From positions 620,001 through 684,000 of the forward strand of contig NC_015172.1 in the NCBI RefSeq assembly GCF_000190635.1: a stretch of DNA of 64,000 nt, in the 5' to 3' direction. The stretch comes from Syntrophobotulus glycolicus DSM 8271 (GTDB taxonomy: Bacteria; Bacillota; Desulfitobacteriia; Desulfitobacteriales; Syntrophobotulaceae). Under the pieces are notes generated by a model. It searched no databases. It had not been told where the DNA came from and saw nothing but the letters and a program-made list of their open reading frames with translations. The position numbers were made by a program, and so were the translations under genes. Positions 52,059 through 62,198 of this stretch are shown here, one piece after another (within the stretch, counting starts at the first letter, position 1; the number at the start of each line of letters is the position of its first letter).

Positions 52059-54785
52059 ATGGAGAGGCAAGTATGGCATATCCTTTCAGGAGAGGAGATA
52101 TGCAGAACACTGAATGTCAATCCGGAAAAAGGACTCGGCGAAAAGGAAGTTGAGCGCAGGCTTTCGCATTTTGGACAAAATGTTCTGGCGGAAAAGAAGG
52201 GGGTTAACCCGGTTTTCTTGTTTTTGGGCCAGTTCAAGGATTTTATGGTGATGGTGCTGATGGTGGCCACCCTGATTTCCGGGCTCCTGGGAGAGGTTGC
52301 GGATGCCATTACAATCCTGGCGATTATTTTTCTCAATGCCGTCCTGGGCTTTGTTCAGGAATACAAGGCCGAAAGGTCGATGGAATCCCTGAGGTCTTTG
52401 ACAGCCCCGGAGGCTTTGGTTGTACGGGAGGGGTTGGACATCAGGATACCGGCAGCCGACCTTGTTCCTGGTGATATCCTTATCCTGGAAGCGGGAGACC
52501 GTTTGCCGGCAGATATCCGGTGGCTGAAGACGGCCAATATCAGGGTTGATGAGGCGGCCCTGACCGGAGAGTCCCAAGCCGTGAACAAGACAAGCCGGTC
52601 TCTGGAGGATGAGCTGACCCCGATGGCTGACCGCAGAAATATGGGCTATATGGGCACGGTCATTGTCAGCGGCCATGGGACAGGAGCGGTGGTCGCGACA
52701 GGGATGAAGACGGAGATGGGGGATATCGCGGGAATGATCCAAAATGTCAAGGATGAAGAAACCCCTCTCCAAAAAAGGCTCGACCAGCTGGGAAAATGGT
52801 TGGTTACGATCAGTCTGGCTGTTTGTATCATCGTGGTGATCACAGGAACTTTACAAGGGGAAAGTTTCAGCAAAATGTTTTTTGCCGGGGTTTCTCTGGC
52901 GGTTGCGGCGATTCCTGAAGGGTTGCCGGCTATTGTAACGGTTTCTCTGGCCTTGGGGGTGCAGAGGATGGTCAAACGCAAGGCCATCATCAGAAAGCTG
53001 CCTGCTGTGGAGACTTTGGGCTGTGCCACGATAATCTGTTCGGACAAGACAGGGACGCTCACCCAGAATCAGATGACTGTCCGGCAGGTTTATTGTGAAG
53101 GGAAGACGGTCACGGTTACGGGAAATGGCTATGATCCCAAAGGGGATTTTATCGGAGAGGCGGATTTTCGGGAGAAGAGTGTTTTCCATGCCTTGTTTCG
53201 GGGAGCTGTTTTATGCAATAACGCTTTCTTAAGCAGAAAAGGGATCAAGGTAGCCGGGATTTTCCGGGGCAGGAATAAGAGCACAGCCTGGGGGATAGAA
53301 GGAGATCCGACAGAAGGGGCTTTGCTTGTAGCGGGAGCGAAAGCGGGAATCTGGCGGGAAACGATTGAGCGCAAAGAAGAAAGAGTAGGGGAAATCCCTT
53401 TTGATTCGGAAAGAAAAATGATGTCGGTCATTTATAAGAATAAGGAAGGTCTGAAGGCTTATGTGAAGGGGGCGCCGGACAGTATTTTAAGGCTATGCAC
53501 CGCTGAGCTCACCAGGGAAGGGGTGATTGAGCTCACCCCCCAGCGAATAAAGGAAATCATTAAGGCCAATGACGCCATGGCCGGACAGGCTTTGAGGGTC
53601 CTGGCCGTCGCCGAAAGAAAATTAACTGACCTTCAAGAGGAAAGTGTGGAAAAAGAGCTGGTTTTTGTCGGGCTTCTGGGCATGATTGACCCGCCGAGGC
53701 CAAGCGCGGTCAAGGCAATTAAAATCTGCCGCCAGGCCGGGATTAAACCGGTCATGATTACCGGGGACCATAAGCTTACGGCTCAGGCGGTAGCCAGGGA
53801 GCTTGGCATGATTAAAGGAAGAAACCAGAGGGTGGTGACAGGACAGGAATTGGACAAAATGAGTGAGGAGGAACTGGGCAGGATCATCCTGGATATCTCG
53901 GTGTTTGCCCGGGTCGCCCCCAAGGATAAGCTGCGGATCGTCACAGCGTTGAAGAAGAAAGGGGAAATTGTGGCCATGACCGGGGACGGGGTCAACGACG
54001 CTCCGGCGGTTAAGGAGGCCGATATCGGAGTCGCCATGGGGATAGCGGGAACGGATGTGACCAAGGAGGCCTCTTCGATGATTATCTCTGATGATAATTT
54101 TGCGGCGATTGTGGCCGCCGTTGAGGAGGGAAGGGGCATATACGACAATATCAGAAAGTTTATCCGTTATTTGTTGTCCTGTAATCTGGGTGAAGTCCTG
54201 ACCATGTTTATCGGCACCCTGGTCGGGCTGCCGCTGCCTTTACTGCCGATTCAGATTTTATGGGTGAATCTGGTGACAGATGGACTGCCGGCAATGGCTC
54301 TGGGTGTGGACCGGGCGGAACCTGACATTATGCGGCGTCCTCCCCGCAGAACTGATGAGAGTGTTTTTGCCAGGGGGCTGGGCCGGAAAATCGTCATTAA
54401 TGGGACAATGATTGGTTTTGGGACACTGTTTGTTTTTATTTTCGGACTTTGGAGCGGCTGCGGACTGCCGACCGCCAGAACGATGGCTTTCACCACTTTA
54501 GTGATGGCCCAGCTGTTTCAGGTTTTTGACTGCAAATCAGAGACCAAGGGGATTTTTGAAATCAATATCTTCTCCAATCTCTTTCTGATCGCCGCCGTCC
54601 TGATTTCTTCCCTTATGCAGCTGGCGGTGATCTATCTGCCGCTGATGCAGGAGATTTTCCAGACTACGGCCCTGAACTCCTGGCAATGGCTTATTGTTCT
54701 GTTGGCCGCAGGCGGCCCGACAATGGTCCTGGGGGTTTTGAGATTGGTCCGTAACGTCGTATACAGCCGGGAGCAGTATGTTTAA
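52059..54785 (+). CDS. P-type Ca2+-translocating ATPase
   Basis: This 908-residue P2-type ATPase exports calcium. It has the actuator motif ALTGESQ, the M4 motif PEGLPAIVTV, the phosphorylation site CSDKTGTLTQNQM (Asp329), KGAPDSIL in the nucleotide-binding domain, and TGDGVNDAPAVKEADIGVAMG. The VNLVTDGLPAMALGVD segment in M6 supports Ca2+ or related cation specificity. Ten membrane segments are expected. The ATG has GTAGAGGAGG upstream. It is divergent from rqcH, about 115 bases away. It could alternatively move Mn2+. Confidence 0.93.
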   Translation: MERQVWHILSGEEICRTLNVNPEKGLGEKEVERRLSHFGQNVLAEKKGVNPVFLFLGQFKDFMVMVLMVATLISGLLGEVADAITILAIIFLNAVLGFVQEYKAERSMESLRSLTAPEALVVREGLDIRIPAADLVPGDILILEAGDRLPADIRWLKTANIRVDEAALTGESQAVNKTSRSLEDELTPMADRRNMGYMGTVIVSGHGTGAVVATGMKTEMGDIAGMIQNVKDEETPLQKRLDQLGKWLVTISLAVCIIVVITGTLQGESFSKMFFAGVSLAVAAIPEGLPAIVTVSLALGVQRMVKRKAIIRKLPAVETLGCATIICSDKTGTLTQNQMTVRQVYCEGKTVTVTGNGYDPKGDFIGEADFREKSVFHALFRGAVLCNNAFLSRKGIKVAGIFRGRNKSTAWGIEGDPTEGALLVAGAKAGIWRETIERKEERVGEIPFDSERKMMSVIYKNKEGLKAYVKGAPDSILRLCTAELTREGVIELTPQRIKEIIKANDAMAGQALRVLAVAERKLTDLQEESVEKELVFVGLLGMIDPPRPSAVKAIKICRQAGIKPVMITGDHKLTAQAVARELGMIKGRNQRVVTGQELDKMSEEELGRIILDISVFARVAPKDKLRIVTALKKKGEIVAMTGDGVNDAPAVKEADIGVAMGIAGTDVTKEASSMIISDDNFAAIVAAVEEGRGIYDNIRKFIRYLLSCNLGEVLTMFIGTLVGLPLPLLPIQILWVNLVTDGLPAMALGVDRAEPDIMRRPPRRTDESVFARGLGRKIVINGTMIGFGTLFVFIFGLWSGCGLPTARTMAFTTLVMAQLFQVFDCKSETKGIFEINIFSNLFLIAAVLISSLMQLAVIYLPLMQEIFQTTALNSWQWLIVLLAAGGPTMVLGVLRLVRNVVYSREQYV

Positions 54786-54860
54786 TCTTGACCCTTGTTG
54801 TCCGGCATAGTATTCTGGAAAAAAGGGAGAAACGGAAGCACGGAACAGGAGGCTGAGAAC

Positions 54861-55709
54861 ATGGACTTCATCAAAATGCATGGCTTGGGAAACGATTTTG
54901 TTTGTCTGGACCGTTTCCTTGATCCCGCAGAAAACAATCCGGCAGAGACGGACTATTCTGAATTGGCCCAACGCCTCTGTCACAGACAGCTGGGGATCGG
55001 AGGCGACGGGCTGCTCCTTATTCTGCCGTCTGAGAAGGCTGACGCCCGGATGCGGATCTTTAATGCCGACGGTTCGGAGCCTGAAATGTGCGGAAACGGC
55101 ATTCGTTGTTTTGCCCGCTATATTTATGAACAAGGCTACGTGCAAAAGGACCAATTAACTGTGGAGACGCTGGCCGGGATTAAACCTATCCGGCTTCAGA
55201 TGAAAGACGGCCGGGTTTACGGTGTGACTGTGGATATGGGCAAGCCTCGTCTGAGCGCGAAAGAAATTCCGGTTAACGATCATTCTGACCGGGTTGTCAA
55301 TAAGAGGTTGGAGGTCCTGGGTAAAGAAATAGGGATTACGGCCGTTTCCGTGGGGAACCCTCACTGTGTGCTGTTTTTGGATGATTTTGCCGAAACGGAT
55401 GTGCTGGCAGTGGGTGCGGCACTGGAGAAACATCCCTTTTTTCCCGCCAAGACAAATGTAGAATTTGTCCGGGTGGACAGCGGGGAAGAAATCACGGTCA
55501 AGGTCTGGGAAAGGGGTGTCGGCCCTACCCTGGCCTGTGGGACGGGGGCATGCGCCTCGGTGGTCGCCGCGGTTTTGAACGGCAGAACCGGCCGCCGGCT
55601 CACGGTTCATTTGCCGGGAGGGGATTTGCAGATTGAATATGCCGAGGAGGGCCGGATTTTGATGACCGGACCGGCTCAGTATGTATTCCGGGGCCAATTG
55701 ATCGATTAG
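54861..55709 (+). CDS. dapF: diaminopimelate epimerase
   Basis: This 282-residue PLP-independent racemase makes meso-DAP from LL-DAP, for lysine and peptidoglycan. It has two active-site cysteines, in EMCGNGIRCFARY and LACGTGACASV, plus HGLGNDFVCLD at the N-terminus and GVGPTLACG. ATG 54861 follows ACAGGAGGC; an in-frame start at 54795 is rejected. The product feeds the DAP-specific MurE upstream in this window. A terminator follows. Confidence 0.96.
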   Translation: MDFIKMHGLGNDFVCLDRFLDPAENNPAETDYSELAQRLCHRQLGIGGDGLLLILPSEKADARMRIFNADGSEPEMCGNGIRCFARYIYEQGYVQKDQLTVETLAGIKPIRLQMKDGRVYGVTVDMGKPRLSAKEIPVNDHSDRVVNKRLEVLGKEIGITAVSVGNPHCVLFLDDFAETDVLAVGAALEKHPFFPAKTNVEFVRVDSGEEITVKVWERGVGPTLACGTGACASVVAAVLNGRTGRRLTVHLPGGDLQIEYAEEGRILMTGPAQYVFRGQLID

Positions 55710-55740
55710 ATTGCTTTTCCATGAATGATCTGGCATGATA

Positions 55741-55772
55741 AAACGGAGAAATTTTTCTCCGTTTCTTCTTTG
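55741..55772 (+). terminator. terminator of dapF
   Basis: AAACGGAGAAA (55741-55751) pairs with TTTCTCCGTTT (55754-55764). T-rich sequence follows. It lies about 30 bases after the dapF stop. Confidence 0.75.
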
Positions 55773-55841
55773 TTCTCTCGGATAGTCGTCTTATGGCTAT
55801 TCGTTTGTCTTATTGAATGATTAGATAGGGAGGTCTGACTT

Positions 55842-56720
55842 ATGCCTGAAAGCATGACCGGATTTGGCCGGGGCAAGTCCGAAGGAGCGGGCTACCGTTT
55901 TGAAGTGGAGATGAAAGCGGTAAATCACAGGTACCTGGAGATCGTGATCAGAAATCCTCGCAGTTTTAGTTTCGCGGAGGATCCCATCAAAAAAATCATC
56001 CGGGAAAAGGTGTCCCGCAGCAGAATAGAAGTATATGTTAATGTTAAGCAAACGGAAGAAAAATTGAGATTGGTTAAGGTTGACAAAGATTTAGCCCTGT
56101 CGTATGATAAGTCTCTAAAGGAATTGGCAGAGGTCCTTCAAGCTGAATATATCTCCGATATTTACCGTCTGGCTTCTTTGCCCGAGGTTTTAGCGACCGA
56201 TGAAGAAGAGACGGATGGCAAGGCTGTCTGGCCTGTCCTGGAGGCTGCTGTGCGGGAGGCCCTGACAGAGTTGTTGGAGATGAGGAAAAGAGAAGGGGAC
56301 AAGTTAGTCCGGGACCTGGTGGAGAAGACTGGCGGAATGCGCGGAATCGCGGCTGAGATCGCGGCCAGGGCGCCGCAGGTGGTGGAGGAATACCGGCAAA
56401 AATTAAAGGACAGAATAGCCGCCCTGCTGGGAGATGTGACAGTGGATGAAACAAGGCTGGCCACAGAAGTGGCCCTTTTTGCGGACCGGGCGTCCATAGA
56501 AGAGGAACTGGTCCGGCTGAACAGTCACTTTGACCAATTTGAACATGCGCTGAGGCTTGCTGAACCTGTCGGCAGAAAACTGGATTTCTTAATTCAGGAA
56601 ATGAACAGGGAAATCAATACGATTGGCTCAAAGGCCAATGATTTTTTGATTTCACGGGCAGTGGTGAATGGAAAGAGCGAGCTGGAAAAGATCAGGGAAC
56701 AGGTTCAAAATATAGAATAA
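55842..56720 (+). CDS. YicC/YloC family endoribonuclease
   Basis: This 292-residue protein starts [32 protein letters not shown] and ends [46 protein letters not shown], both family signatures. YicC proteins are RNases acting on single-stranded or structured RNA. It leads the order yicC-remA-gmk-rpoZ-coaBC that is conserved in Firmicutes. AGGGAGG precedes the ATG. Confidence 0.95.
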   Translation: MPESMTGFGRGKSEGAGYRFEVEMKAVNHRYLEIVIRNPRSFSFAEDPIKKIIREKVSRSRIEVYVNVKQTEEKLRLVKVDKDLALSYDKSLKELAEVLQAEYISDIYRLASLPEVLATDEEETDGKAVWPVLEAAVREALTELLEMRKREGDKLVRDLVEKTGGMRGIAAEIAARAPQVVEEYRQKLKDRIAALLGDVTVDETRLATEVALFADRASIEEELVRLNSHFDQFEHALRLAEPVGRKLDFLIQEMNREINTIGSKANDFLISRAVVNGKSELEKIREQVQNIE

Positions 56721-56734
56721 CAGGAGGCACGGAT

Positions 56735-57010
56735 ATGGACATTAAGTTGATCAATATCGGCTTTGGTAACATTGTATCGGCAAACAGGATTATTGCGATT
56801 GTCAGTCCGGAATCGGCGCCGATCAAAAGAATTATTCAGGAAGCCCGTGATGAAGGGCTGCTGATTGACGCGACATATGGGAGACGGACCCGTGCGGTTG
56901 TCATTTGTGACAGCCATCATGTGATCTTATCGGCGGTCCAGCCGGAAACCGTGGCGCACAGGCTGAATGTGAAGGAAGCCAGTGTCAGCACTGAAGACCC
57001 GGCTGATTAA
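56735..57010 (+). CDS. remA: extracellular matrix regulator RemA (DUF370)
   Basis: This 91-residue DNA-binding protein begins [33 protein letters not shown] and has [29 protein letters not shown]. In B. subtilis RemA activates matrix and osmoprotection genes; the target set here is unknown. It sits 14 bases after yicC with ACAGGAGG and 2 bases before gmk. Confidence 0.96.
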   Translation: MDIKLINIGFGNIVSANRIIAIVSPESAPIKRIIQEARDEGLLIDATYGRRTRAVVICDSHHVILSAVQPETVAHRLNVKEASVSTEDPAD

Positions 57011-57012
57011 GA

Positions 57013-57612
57013 ATGGGCATGTTGAAGAATGATCAGGGTATCCTTCTTGTGGTTTCCGGGCCTGCCGGAGTGGGAAAGGGAACGCTTTGCCGGGAGCTGA
57101 TGGCCCAGGCCGGGGATCTGGAATATTCGGTATCGGTGACCACCAGGGCCCCAAGACCCAAGGAACAGGAAGGCCGGGAATATTATTTCCGGAGCAGAGA
57201 AGAATTTGAACGAATGATTGAGGGCAGGGAGCTTTTGGAATGGGCCGAGTTTTGCGGCAATTATTATGGGACCCCCCTTTTTCATGTCCAAAAGGTCCTT
57301 GCCGAGGGAAGAACCATTCTTCTGGAAATAGATATTCAGGGAGCCAAGCAGGTTAAACAGGTTTTCCCTCAGGGAGTATTTATTTTTATTGCGCCGCCTT
57401 CGTTTGAAACTCTTTCGGAAAGACTCCACAAGCGGGGCACCGAACCGGAAGAAGTGATTCAAAAAAGGCTGAAGACTGCTGAAGGGGAATTAAGGCAGAT
57501 TCAGGCATATGATTATATTGTGGAAAATGACCGGATTGATTTAGCTGTGGAAAAGTTACGAAGTATCATCATCGCTGAAGGATGCCGGGTGAAAAATAAT
57601 CTTATTGTTTGA
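57013..57612 (+). CDS. gmk: guanylate kinase
   Basis: This 199-residue enzyme phosphorylates GMP to GDP. It has the P-loop [11 protein letters not shown] near residue 15, [19 protein letters not shown], and [28 protein letters not shown]. The ATG at 57013 lies 2 bases after remA; ATG 57019 is a possible alternative. The stop overlaps the upstream region of rpoZ. Confidence 0.97.
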   Translation: MGMLKNDQGILLVVSGPAGVGKGTLCRELMAQAGDLEYSVSVTTRAPRPKEQEGREYYFRSREEFERMIEGRELLEWAEFCGNYYGTPLFHVQKVLAEGRTILLEIDIQGAKQVKQVFPQGVFIFIAPPSFETLSERLHKRGTEPEEVIQKRLKTAEGELRQIQAYDYIVENDRIDLAVEKLRSIIIAEGCRVKNNLIV

Positions 57613-57625
57613 GGAGGAATATCAG

Positions 57626-57829
57626 GTGAAACAACCTTCACTGGACATTTTGATGACCAAGGTGGACAGTAAATACACTTTGGTTGTTACGGCGGCCAAA
57701 CGGGCCCGTGTGGTAATGGATAAATTTGATGCTGAAGAGCTGGATGAAAATAAACCGGTCAGTGTGGCGCTGGCGGAAATTGCCGGAGGCAAAATCAGCT
57801 ATGAGTTAGTCCGCGAGGGAACAAAATAA
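57626..57829 (+). CDS. rpoZ: RNA polymerase omega subunit
   Basis: This 67-residue protein starts [30 protein letters not shown] and includes [20 protein letters not shown]. This is the standard omega form. GTG at 57626 behind GAGGAGGAA is preferred to TTG 57605. The TAA overlaps the ATG of coaBC as TAATG, so the two are probably coupled. Confidence 0.95.
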   Translation: MKQPSLDILMTKVDSKYTLVVTAAKRARVVMDKFDAEELDENKPVSVALAEIAGGKISYELVREGTK

Positions 57830-59022
57830 TGCTCCGGGGTAAAAGGATTCTTTTAGGGGTCAGCGGGGGCATTGCGGTCTATAAGGCTGTGGATCTGGTC
57901 AGCAGGCTGAAGAAAGCCGGAGCGGAAGTCTTTGTGGTCATGACAAAATCCGCTGCGGAATTTGTGAGTCCGATAACTTTCCGCAGCCTTTCTCATCATC
58001 CGGTTTATCTGAATCTGTTTGAAGAGCCAAGGATTTGGGATGTCGAACATATCGGGCTGGCGGAAAATGTGGATGCCGCGGTAGTGGCTCCGGCGACAGC
58101 CAATATCATCGCCAAAATGGCGGCAGGCCTGGCTGATGATTACCTGTCCACGGTTCTTTTGGCTGTCACACAGCCTATTTTTGCCGCCCCGGCAATGAAC
58201 CACAAGATGTATCATCACCCGGCAACCCAGAAAAACCTGGAGGTCCTTCAGAAACGCGGGGTTCGGATCATCGGCCCCGGTTCGGGATTCCAGGCCTGCG
58301 GGACTTCCGGTGACGGCAGGATGAGTGAACCGGCGGAGATTGTCTCTGAACTGGAAAGGTTCTTTGTCCGCAGTAATGGATTGGCAGGAAAGAAGGTTCT
58401 GGTGACGGCCGGGGGAACAAAGGAGCCTTTGGACCCGGTTCGCTATCTTGGCAACCATAGCTCCGGAAAGATGGGGTTCGCCTTGGCCCAAGCCTGTGCG
58501 GAGGCCGGTGCGGAGGTCGTTCTTGTACATACACAGGTTGAATTGCCGCTTCCTTTGGGCGTCCGCTCTGTTTTCGTGCGGACGGCCGGAGAAATGTATG
58601 AGGAAGTCACCGGGAGGTTCCCGGAGACGGATATTGTGATCAAAGCGGCGGCGGTTGCTGATTACCGTCCTCTGACCTGTTCCGAACAGAAAATCAAAAA
58701 AAGCGGCAGTCACTTAACTCTGGAGCTGGTGCCCAACCCGGATATCCTTGCGGAGCTCGGGCGGAAAAAGCAGCATCAGTTTTTGGTCGGGTTTGCGGCC
58801 GAAACTGAAAATGCCGTAGATAATGCGTTCAGCAAATTACAACGTAAAAATGCCGATCTGCTTGTGGTAAACGATGTGACGAAACCCGGTGCGGGGTTCG
58901 GAACAGAGACGAATATTGTCAGTCTGATTTTTCCTGACGGCAGCAGAGAAGATCTTCCCCGGATGAGCAAATTGGATATCGCCCGGGAGATCGTCAGGGT
59001 CATTGTTTCTCGTCAATCTTGA
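57829..59022 (+). CDS. coaBC: bifunctional phosphopantothenoylcysteine decarboxylase / synthase (CoaBC)
   Basis: This 397-residue two-domain enzyme of coenzyme A synthesis has an N-terminal flavoprotein decarboxylase domain ([18 protein letters not shown], then [15 protein letters not shown] and [13 protein letters not shown], with the catalytic cysteine). A C-terminal synthase domain follows ([29 protein letters not shown], then [11 protein letters not shown]). Domain order and length are normal. It overlaps rpoZ by one base. Confidence 0.97.
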   Translation: MLRGKRILLGVSGGIAVYKAVDLVSRLKKAGAEVFVVMTKSAAEFVSPITFRSLSHHPVYLNLFEEPRIWDVEHIGLAENVDAAVVAPATANIIAKMAAGLADDYLSTVLLAVTQPIFAAPAMNHKMYHHPATQKNLEVLQKRGVRIIGPGSGFQACGTSGDGRMSEPAEIVSELERFFVRSNGLAGKKVLVTAGGTKEPLDPVRYLGNHSSGKMGFALAQACAEAGAEVVLVHTQVELPLPLGVRSVFVRTAGEMYEEVTGRFPETDIVIKAAAVADYRPLTCSEQKIKKSGSHLTLELVPNPDILAELGRKKQHQFLVGFAAETENAVDNAFSKLQRKNADLLVVNDVTKPGAGFGTETNIVSLIFPDGSREDLPRMSKLDIAREIVRVIVSRQS

Positions 59023-59042
59023 GAGAGGAAGGGGTAATAGAG

Positions 59043-60230
59043 ATGAGTTCTAAACTGTTTACGTCCGAATCGGTGACAGAGGGGCATCCGGATAAAATCT
59101 GCGATCAGATTTCCGATGCCATTTTAGACGCGATCCTCAAAGAGGACAGGAAAGCCAGGGTGGCCTGTGAAACTGTAGTCAAGACAGGTCTGGTCCTGGT
59201 TTGCGGGGAGATCACCACAAATTGTTATGTCGATATCCCTAAAGTCGTAAGGGAGACCATCCGCGATATCGGTTATACAAGGGCCAAATATGGCTTTGAT
59301 GCCGATACGTGTGCGGTTTTGACCTCTATCGGAGAGCAGTCTCAGGATATTGCCGTGGGTGTTGATCAGGCTCTGGAGATCCGGGACGCAAAAGATACCG
59401 ACAGTGAAGAAGAGATGGGGGCCGGGGACCAGGGCATGATGTTCGGATATGCGACAAATGAAACGGAGTCCTTCATGCCCATGCCGGTGGATTTGGCCAA
59501 TAAATTGGCCCTGAGGCTCACCGAAGTGCGCAAAACGGGTGTCCTGGATTATTTGAGGCCTGATGGAAAAACTCAGGTGACAGTTCGCTATGTCGATCAT
59601 CAGCCGGTAAGTGTGGACACGATTGTGATTTCTACTCAGCATCATCCGGACATTGCTCAAGAGCAGCTGCGCAGGGACTTGTTGGAGCATGTCGTGTCTC
59701 CGGTTATCCCGCCCGGGATGCTGAGTGATCAGACCAAATATTTTATTAATCCTACAGGCAGGTTTGTGATCGGGGGCCCTCAGGGGGATTCCGGGCTTAC
59801 AGGCCGCAAGATTATTGTGGATACTTATGGCGGTATGGCCAGACATGGCGGCGGCGCTTTTTCCGGCAAAGATCCGACTAAGGTGGACCGTTCCGCCAGT
59901 TATGCGGCCCGTCATGTAGCCAAAAATGTTGTTGCCGCCGGATTGGCGGACCGTTGTGAAATTCAGATTGCCTATGCGATCGGAGTAGCACAGCCGGTCT
60001 CGGTTTCGGTAGAAACTTTTGGTACGGCAAAGATCAGTGAGGAAAAGATCGCTGAGCTGGTCAAGACCAGCTTTGATCTTCGCCCGTCCGGGATTATCAG
60101 GGAGCTTGACCTGCGCAGGCCAATTTACAGGCAGGTCGCCGCTTATGGGCATTTTGGCCGCAATGATCTTGACCTCCCGTGGGAACGTTTGGATAAAGCG
60201 GAAATCCTTCGTCAGCAGGCAGGACTATAG
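59043..60230 (+). CDS. metK: S-adenosylmethionine synthetase
   Basis: This 395-residue enzyme makes SAM from methionine and ATP. It begins [22 protein letters not shown] and has [12 protein letters not shown], the phosphate-binding [21 protein letters not shown] and [20 protein letters not shown] 59043 with GAAGGGG is chosen over GTG/TTG-like 59019. Only 20 bases separate it from coaBC, too short for a SAM riboswitch. Confidence 0.98.
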   Translation: MSSKLFTSESVTEGHPDKICDQISDAILDAILKEDRKARVACETVVKTGLVLVCGEITTNCYVDIPKVVRETIRDIGYTRAKYGFDADTCAVLTSIGEQSQDIAVGVDQALEIRDAKDTDSEEEMGAGDQGMMFGYATNETESFMPMPVDLANKLALRLTEVRKTGVLDYLRPDGKTQVTVRYVDHQPVSVDTIVISTQHHPDIAQEQLRRDLLEHVVSPVIPPGMLSDQTKYFINPTGRFVIGGPQGDSGLTGRKIIVDTYGGMARHGGGAFSGKDPTKVDRSASYAARHVAKNVVAAGLADRCEIQIAYAIGVAQPVSVSVETFGTAKISEEKIAELVKTSFDLRPSGIIRELDLRRPIYRQVAAYGHFGRNDLDLPWERLDKAEILRQQAGL

Positions 60231-60254
60231 TAAGGCAGTATGGAGGAGAACAGG

Positions 60255-61520
60255 ATGTCGAACGAGGAATTGCTGGCAGGACTGCGCAAAACGGTTGAGC
60301 AGGTGTTAAAAGCGCCTTACTATAAAAAGAAGCTGGCCGGGGTAGGGATTGATTATCCTGATGATATTCAAACACTGGATGATTTCAGAAAGATTCCGTT
60401 AACAGAAAAGGAAGATTTGCGTCAGAATTATCCTTTTGGCCTTTTGGCCGAGCCGATGGATAAGATTATCCGGATTCACGCGTCTTCCGGGACGACAGGA
60501 AAACCGACTGTCGTCGGTTATACCAAAGAAGATATCAAGCTTTGGGCCCGGATGGTCGCCAATGGATTAAGACGGGTCGGAGTCACGTCCAGCGATATTG
60601 TGCAGATTGCCTATGGTTATGGTCTGTTCACAGGCGGGATGGGCCTCCATTATGGCTGTGAAGAATTAGGGACGATTACCATCCCGATTTCCGGGGGAAA
60701 TACGCAGCGTCAGCTGATGATTATGCGGGATTTCGGGGCAACGGTGTTATGCTGCACACCTTCTTACGCCTTAAACCTGGCGGAGAATCTCAAGGAAGCC
60801 GGTATTGCCAAAGATGAACTTAAGCTGAGGATCGGCGTCTTCGGCGCTGAGCCCTGGACTGACGGCATGAGGGCGGAAATCGAAGAGAGACTGGGGATCA
60901 GGGCTGTCGATATTTACGGTCTTAGTGAGATCATGGGGCCGGGCGTTTCGATGGAGTGTCTCAAATGCCGGGGGCTGCACATCGATGAGCATTTTTATCC
61001 GGAAGTCCTTGATGAAAACGGCAATCCCGTACCTGAAGGGAGCAAGGGGGAGCTGGTGATCACCAGCCTGAATAAGCAGGGGTTCCCAACACTAAGGTAC
61101 AGGACAAAGGATATTTCCAGCATCAGATATGGCGACTGTGTCTGCGGGCACAGAGGCTGGACCATGGACCGGGTATCGGCAAGAGTGGATGATATGCTGA
61201 TCATCAGAGGGGTGAATGTATTTCCAAGCCAGATCGAGGAAGCTATTCTGGCGGTCGGCGGCATTGAGCCTTTGTATCTGATCATGGTCGACAAGGAAGG
61301 AAACCTGGATACGATAGAGGTCCTGGTGGAAGTGAGCATTGACAGCTTTGATGATGAGATCCGGGAATTGGAAGATTTGCAGCTGAGACTGCAAAAGAAG
61401 ATTGAGGACATCATCGGAATTTCCGTTAAGGTCAGGCTTGTCGAACCGAAGAGTATTCCGCGCAGCGAAGGCAAAGCCCAGCGCGTCATCGACAGGCGGA
61501 AGGAAAAAGGCGGAGCATAA
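60255..61520 (+). CDS. paaK: phenylacetate-CoA ligase family adenylating enzyme
   Basis: This 421-residue ANL-superfamily enzyme activates an aryl or acyl acid to its CoA ester. It has the AMP/ATP motif SSGTTGKPTVVGYT, the GLSEIMGPGVSMEC segment, YRTKDIS, and a C-terminal domain with RVSARVDDMLIIRGVNVFP and RSEGKAQRVIDRR with the catalytic lysine. ATG 60255 behind GGAGGAG is chosen over 60240. In anaerobic Clostridia these genes salvage aryl acids from amino-acid fermentation; the actual substrate here is unknown. It is paired with the ACT gene. Confidence 0.9.
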   Translation: MSNEELLAGLRKTVEQVLKAPYYKKKLAGVGIDYPDDIQTLDDFRKIPLTEKEDLRQNYPFGLLAEPMDKIIRIHASSGTTGKPTVVGYTKEDIKLWARMVANGLRRVGVTSSDIVQIAYGYGLFTGGMGLHYGCEELGTITIPISGGNTQRQLMIMRDFGATVLCCTPSYALNLAENLKEAGIAKDELKLRIGVFGAEPWTDGMRAEIEERLGIRAVDIYGLSEIMGPGVSMECLKCRGLHIDEHFYPEVLDENGNPVPEGSKGELVITSLNKQGFPTLRYRTKDISSIRYGDCVCGHRGWTMDRVSARVDDMLIIRGVNVFPSQIEEAILAVGGIEPLYLIMVDKEGNLDTIEVLVEVSIDSFDDEIRELEDLQLRLQKKIEDIIGISVKVRLVEPKSIPRSEGKAQRVIDRRKEKGGA

Positions 61521-61543
61521 GGAAAAATAAAGGGGGATAAGAC

Positions 61544-61945
61544 ATGCTTCAACTCTCAATATTTTTGGAAAATGCCAAAGGACGCCTGGCTCAGGTTTTG
61601 AATACCTTGTCCGAATTGGGTGTGAATATTAAAGCGTTGTCCCTGGCCGATACCAAGGATTATGGCGTCCTTCGAATTATTGTTGATCACCCCGAAAAGG
61701 TAGCGGCCCAATTGAAGGAACGCAACTTTGTGGTGAAGCTGACACCGGTCTGGGTTTTGGAGGTGTCCGACCAGCCGGGCGGCCTGGCTCAGGTCTTGAA
61801 TAAGCTGGTTGATGAAGGTGTTATTGTGGAATACATGTATGCTTTTCTGGAAAAAGAGACCGGGCTTGTGCAGGTCGTGATGAGAGTTCGCGAGGAAGAG
61901 ATCATGATTAAGGCTGTTGAGAAATACGGTTTTTCTAAAATGTGA
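61544..61945 (+). CDS. tandem ACT-domain protein
   Basis: This 133-residue protein has two ACT-like repeats: LSIFLENAKGRLAQVLNTLSELGVNIKALSLAD and VLEVSDQPGGLAQVLNKLVDEGVIVEYMYAF. ACT domains bind amino acids. It lies 23 bases after the PaaK-type ligase behind AGGGGGA, a pairing common in anaerobic Firmicutes, and may sense aromatic or branched amino acids to regulate the ligase. Function is inference from context. Confidence 0.9.
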   Translation: MLQLSIFLENAKGRLAQVLNTLSELGVNIKALSLADTKDYGVLRIIVDHPEKVAAQLKERNFVVKLTPVWVLEVSDQPGGLAQVLNKLVDEGVIVEYMYAFLEKETGLVQVVMRVREEEIMIKAVEKYGFSKM

Positions 61946-61977
61946 TGAAACGTCTCCAAAAAGAAATTGGGGAACAG

Positions 61978-62021
61978 TCCCGGACCACACTGGTTTATGC
62001 CAGAATGGTCCGGGATTTTTT
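61978..62021 (+). terminator. terminator of the PaaK-ACT unit
   Basis: TCCCGGACCA (61978-61987) pairs with TGGTCCGGGA (62006-62015), with an inner CTGG/CCAG stem, followed by six T residues. Strong. Confidence 0.9.
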
Positions 62022-62094
62022 AGTGAAGCAGAAAGTGGGAAGGATGTTAAACCAAGTGTTTTTGATAAAAGAGATAAAGGTGGCCAATGTCGAT

Positions 62095-62133
62095 AAATGG
62101 AGAGTGATTTTTCATTGAGGAAATGGAGAGTGA
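62095..62133 (+). repeat. 13-bp direct repeat upstream of the CotJC-like gene
   Basis: AAATGGAGAGTGA occurs at 62095-62107 and again at 62121-62133, 26 bp apart start to start. The segment lies 65-105 bp before the TTG start of the next gene. It could be a regulator site or a relic of a tandem duplication. Confidence 0.5.
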
Positions 62134-62198
62134 CCTTCCAGGCCTGACGGAAATATACTAGTGAGGAATAGCAAAAAGGATGAAAGGAGGAAGACAGG

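Noticed and set aside
51944-52336. N-terminal extension of rqcH over 131 codons
   Set aside because: The extension overlaps the divergent Ca2+ ATPase gene antisense; ATG 51943 has a good ribosome binding site and matches the family start.
57853-58713. 286-codon open frame on the minus strand
   Set aside because: It is antisense to coaBC, without motif or ribosome binding site.
59023-59042. SAM riboswitch before metK
   Set aside because: Only 20 bases separate coaBC and metK, so there is no room for one.
59124-60152. 342-codon open frame on the minus strand
   Set aside because: It is antisense to metK and shows no family motif; a shadow of the metK frame.
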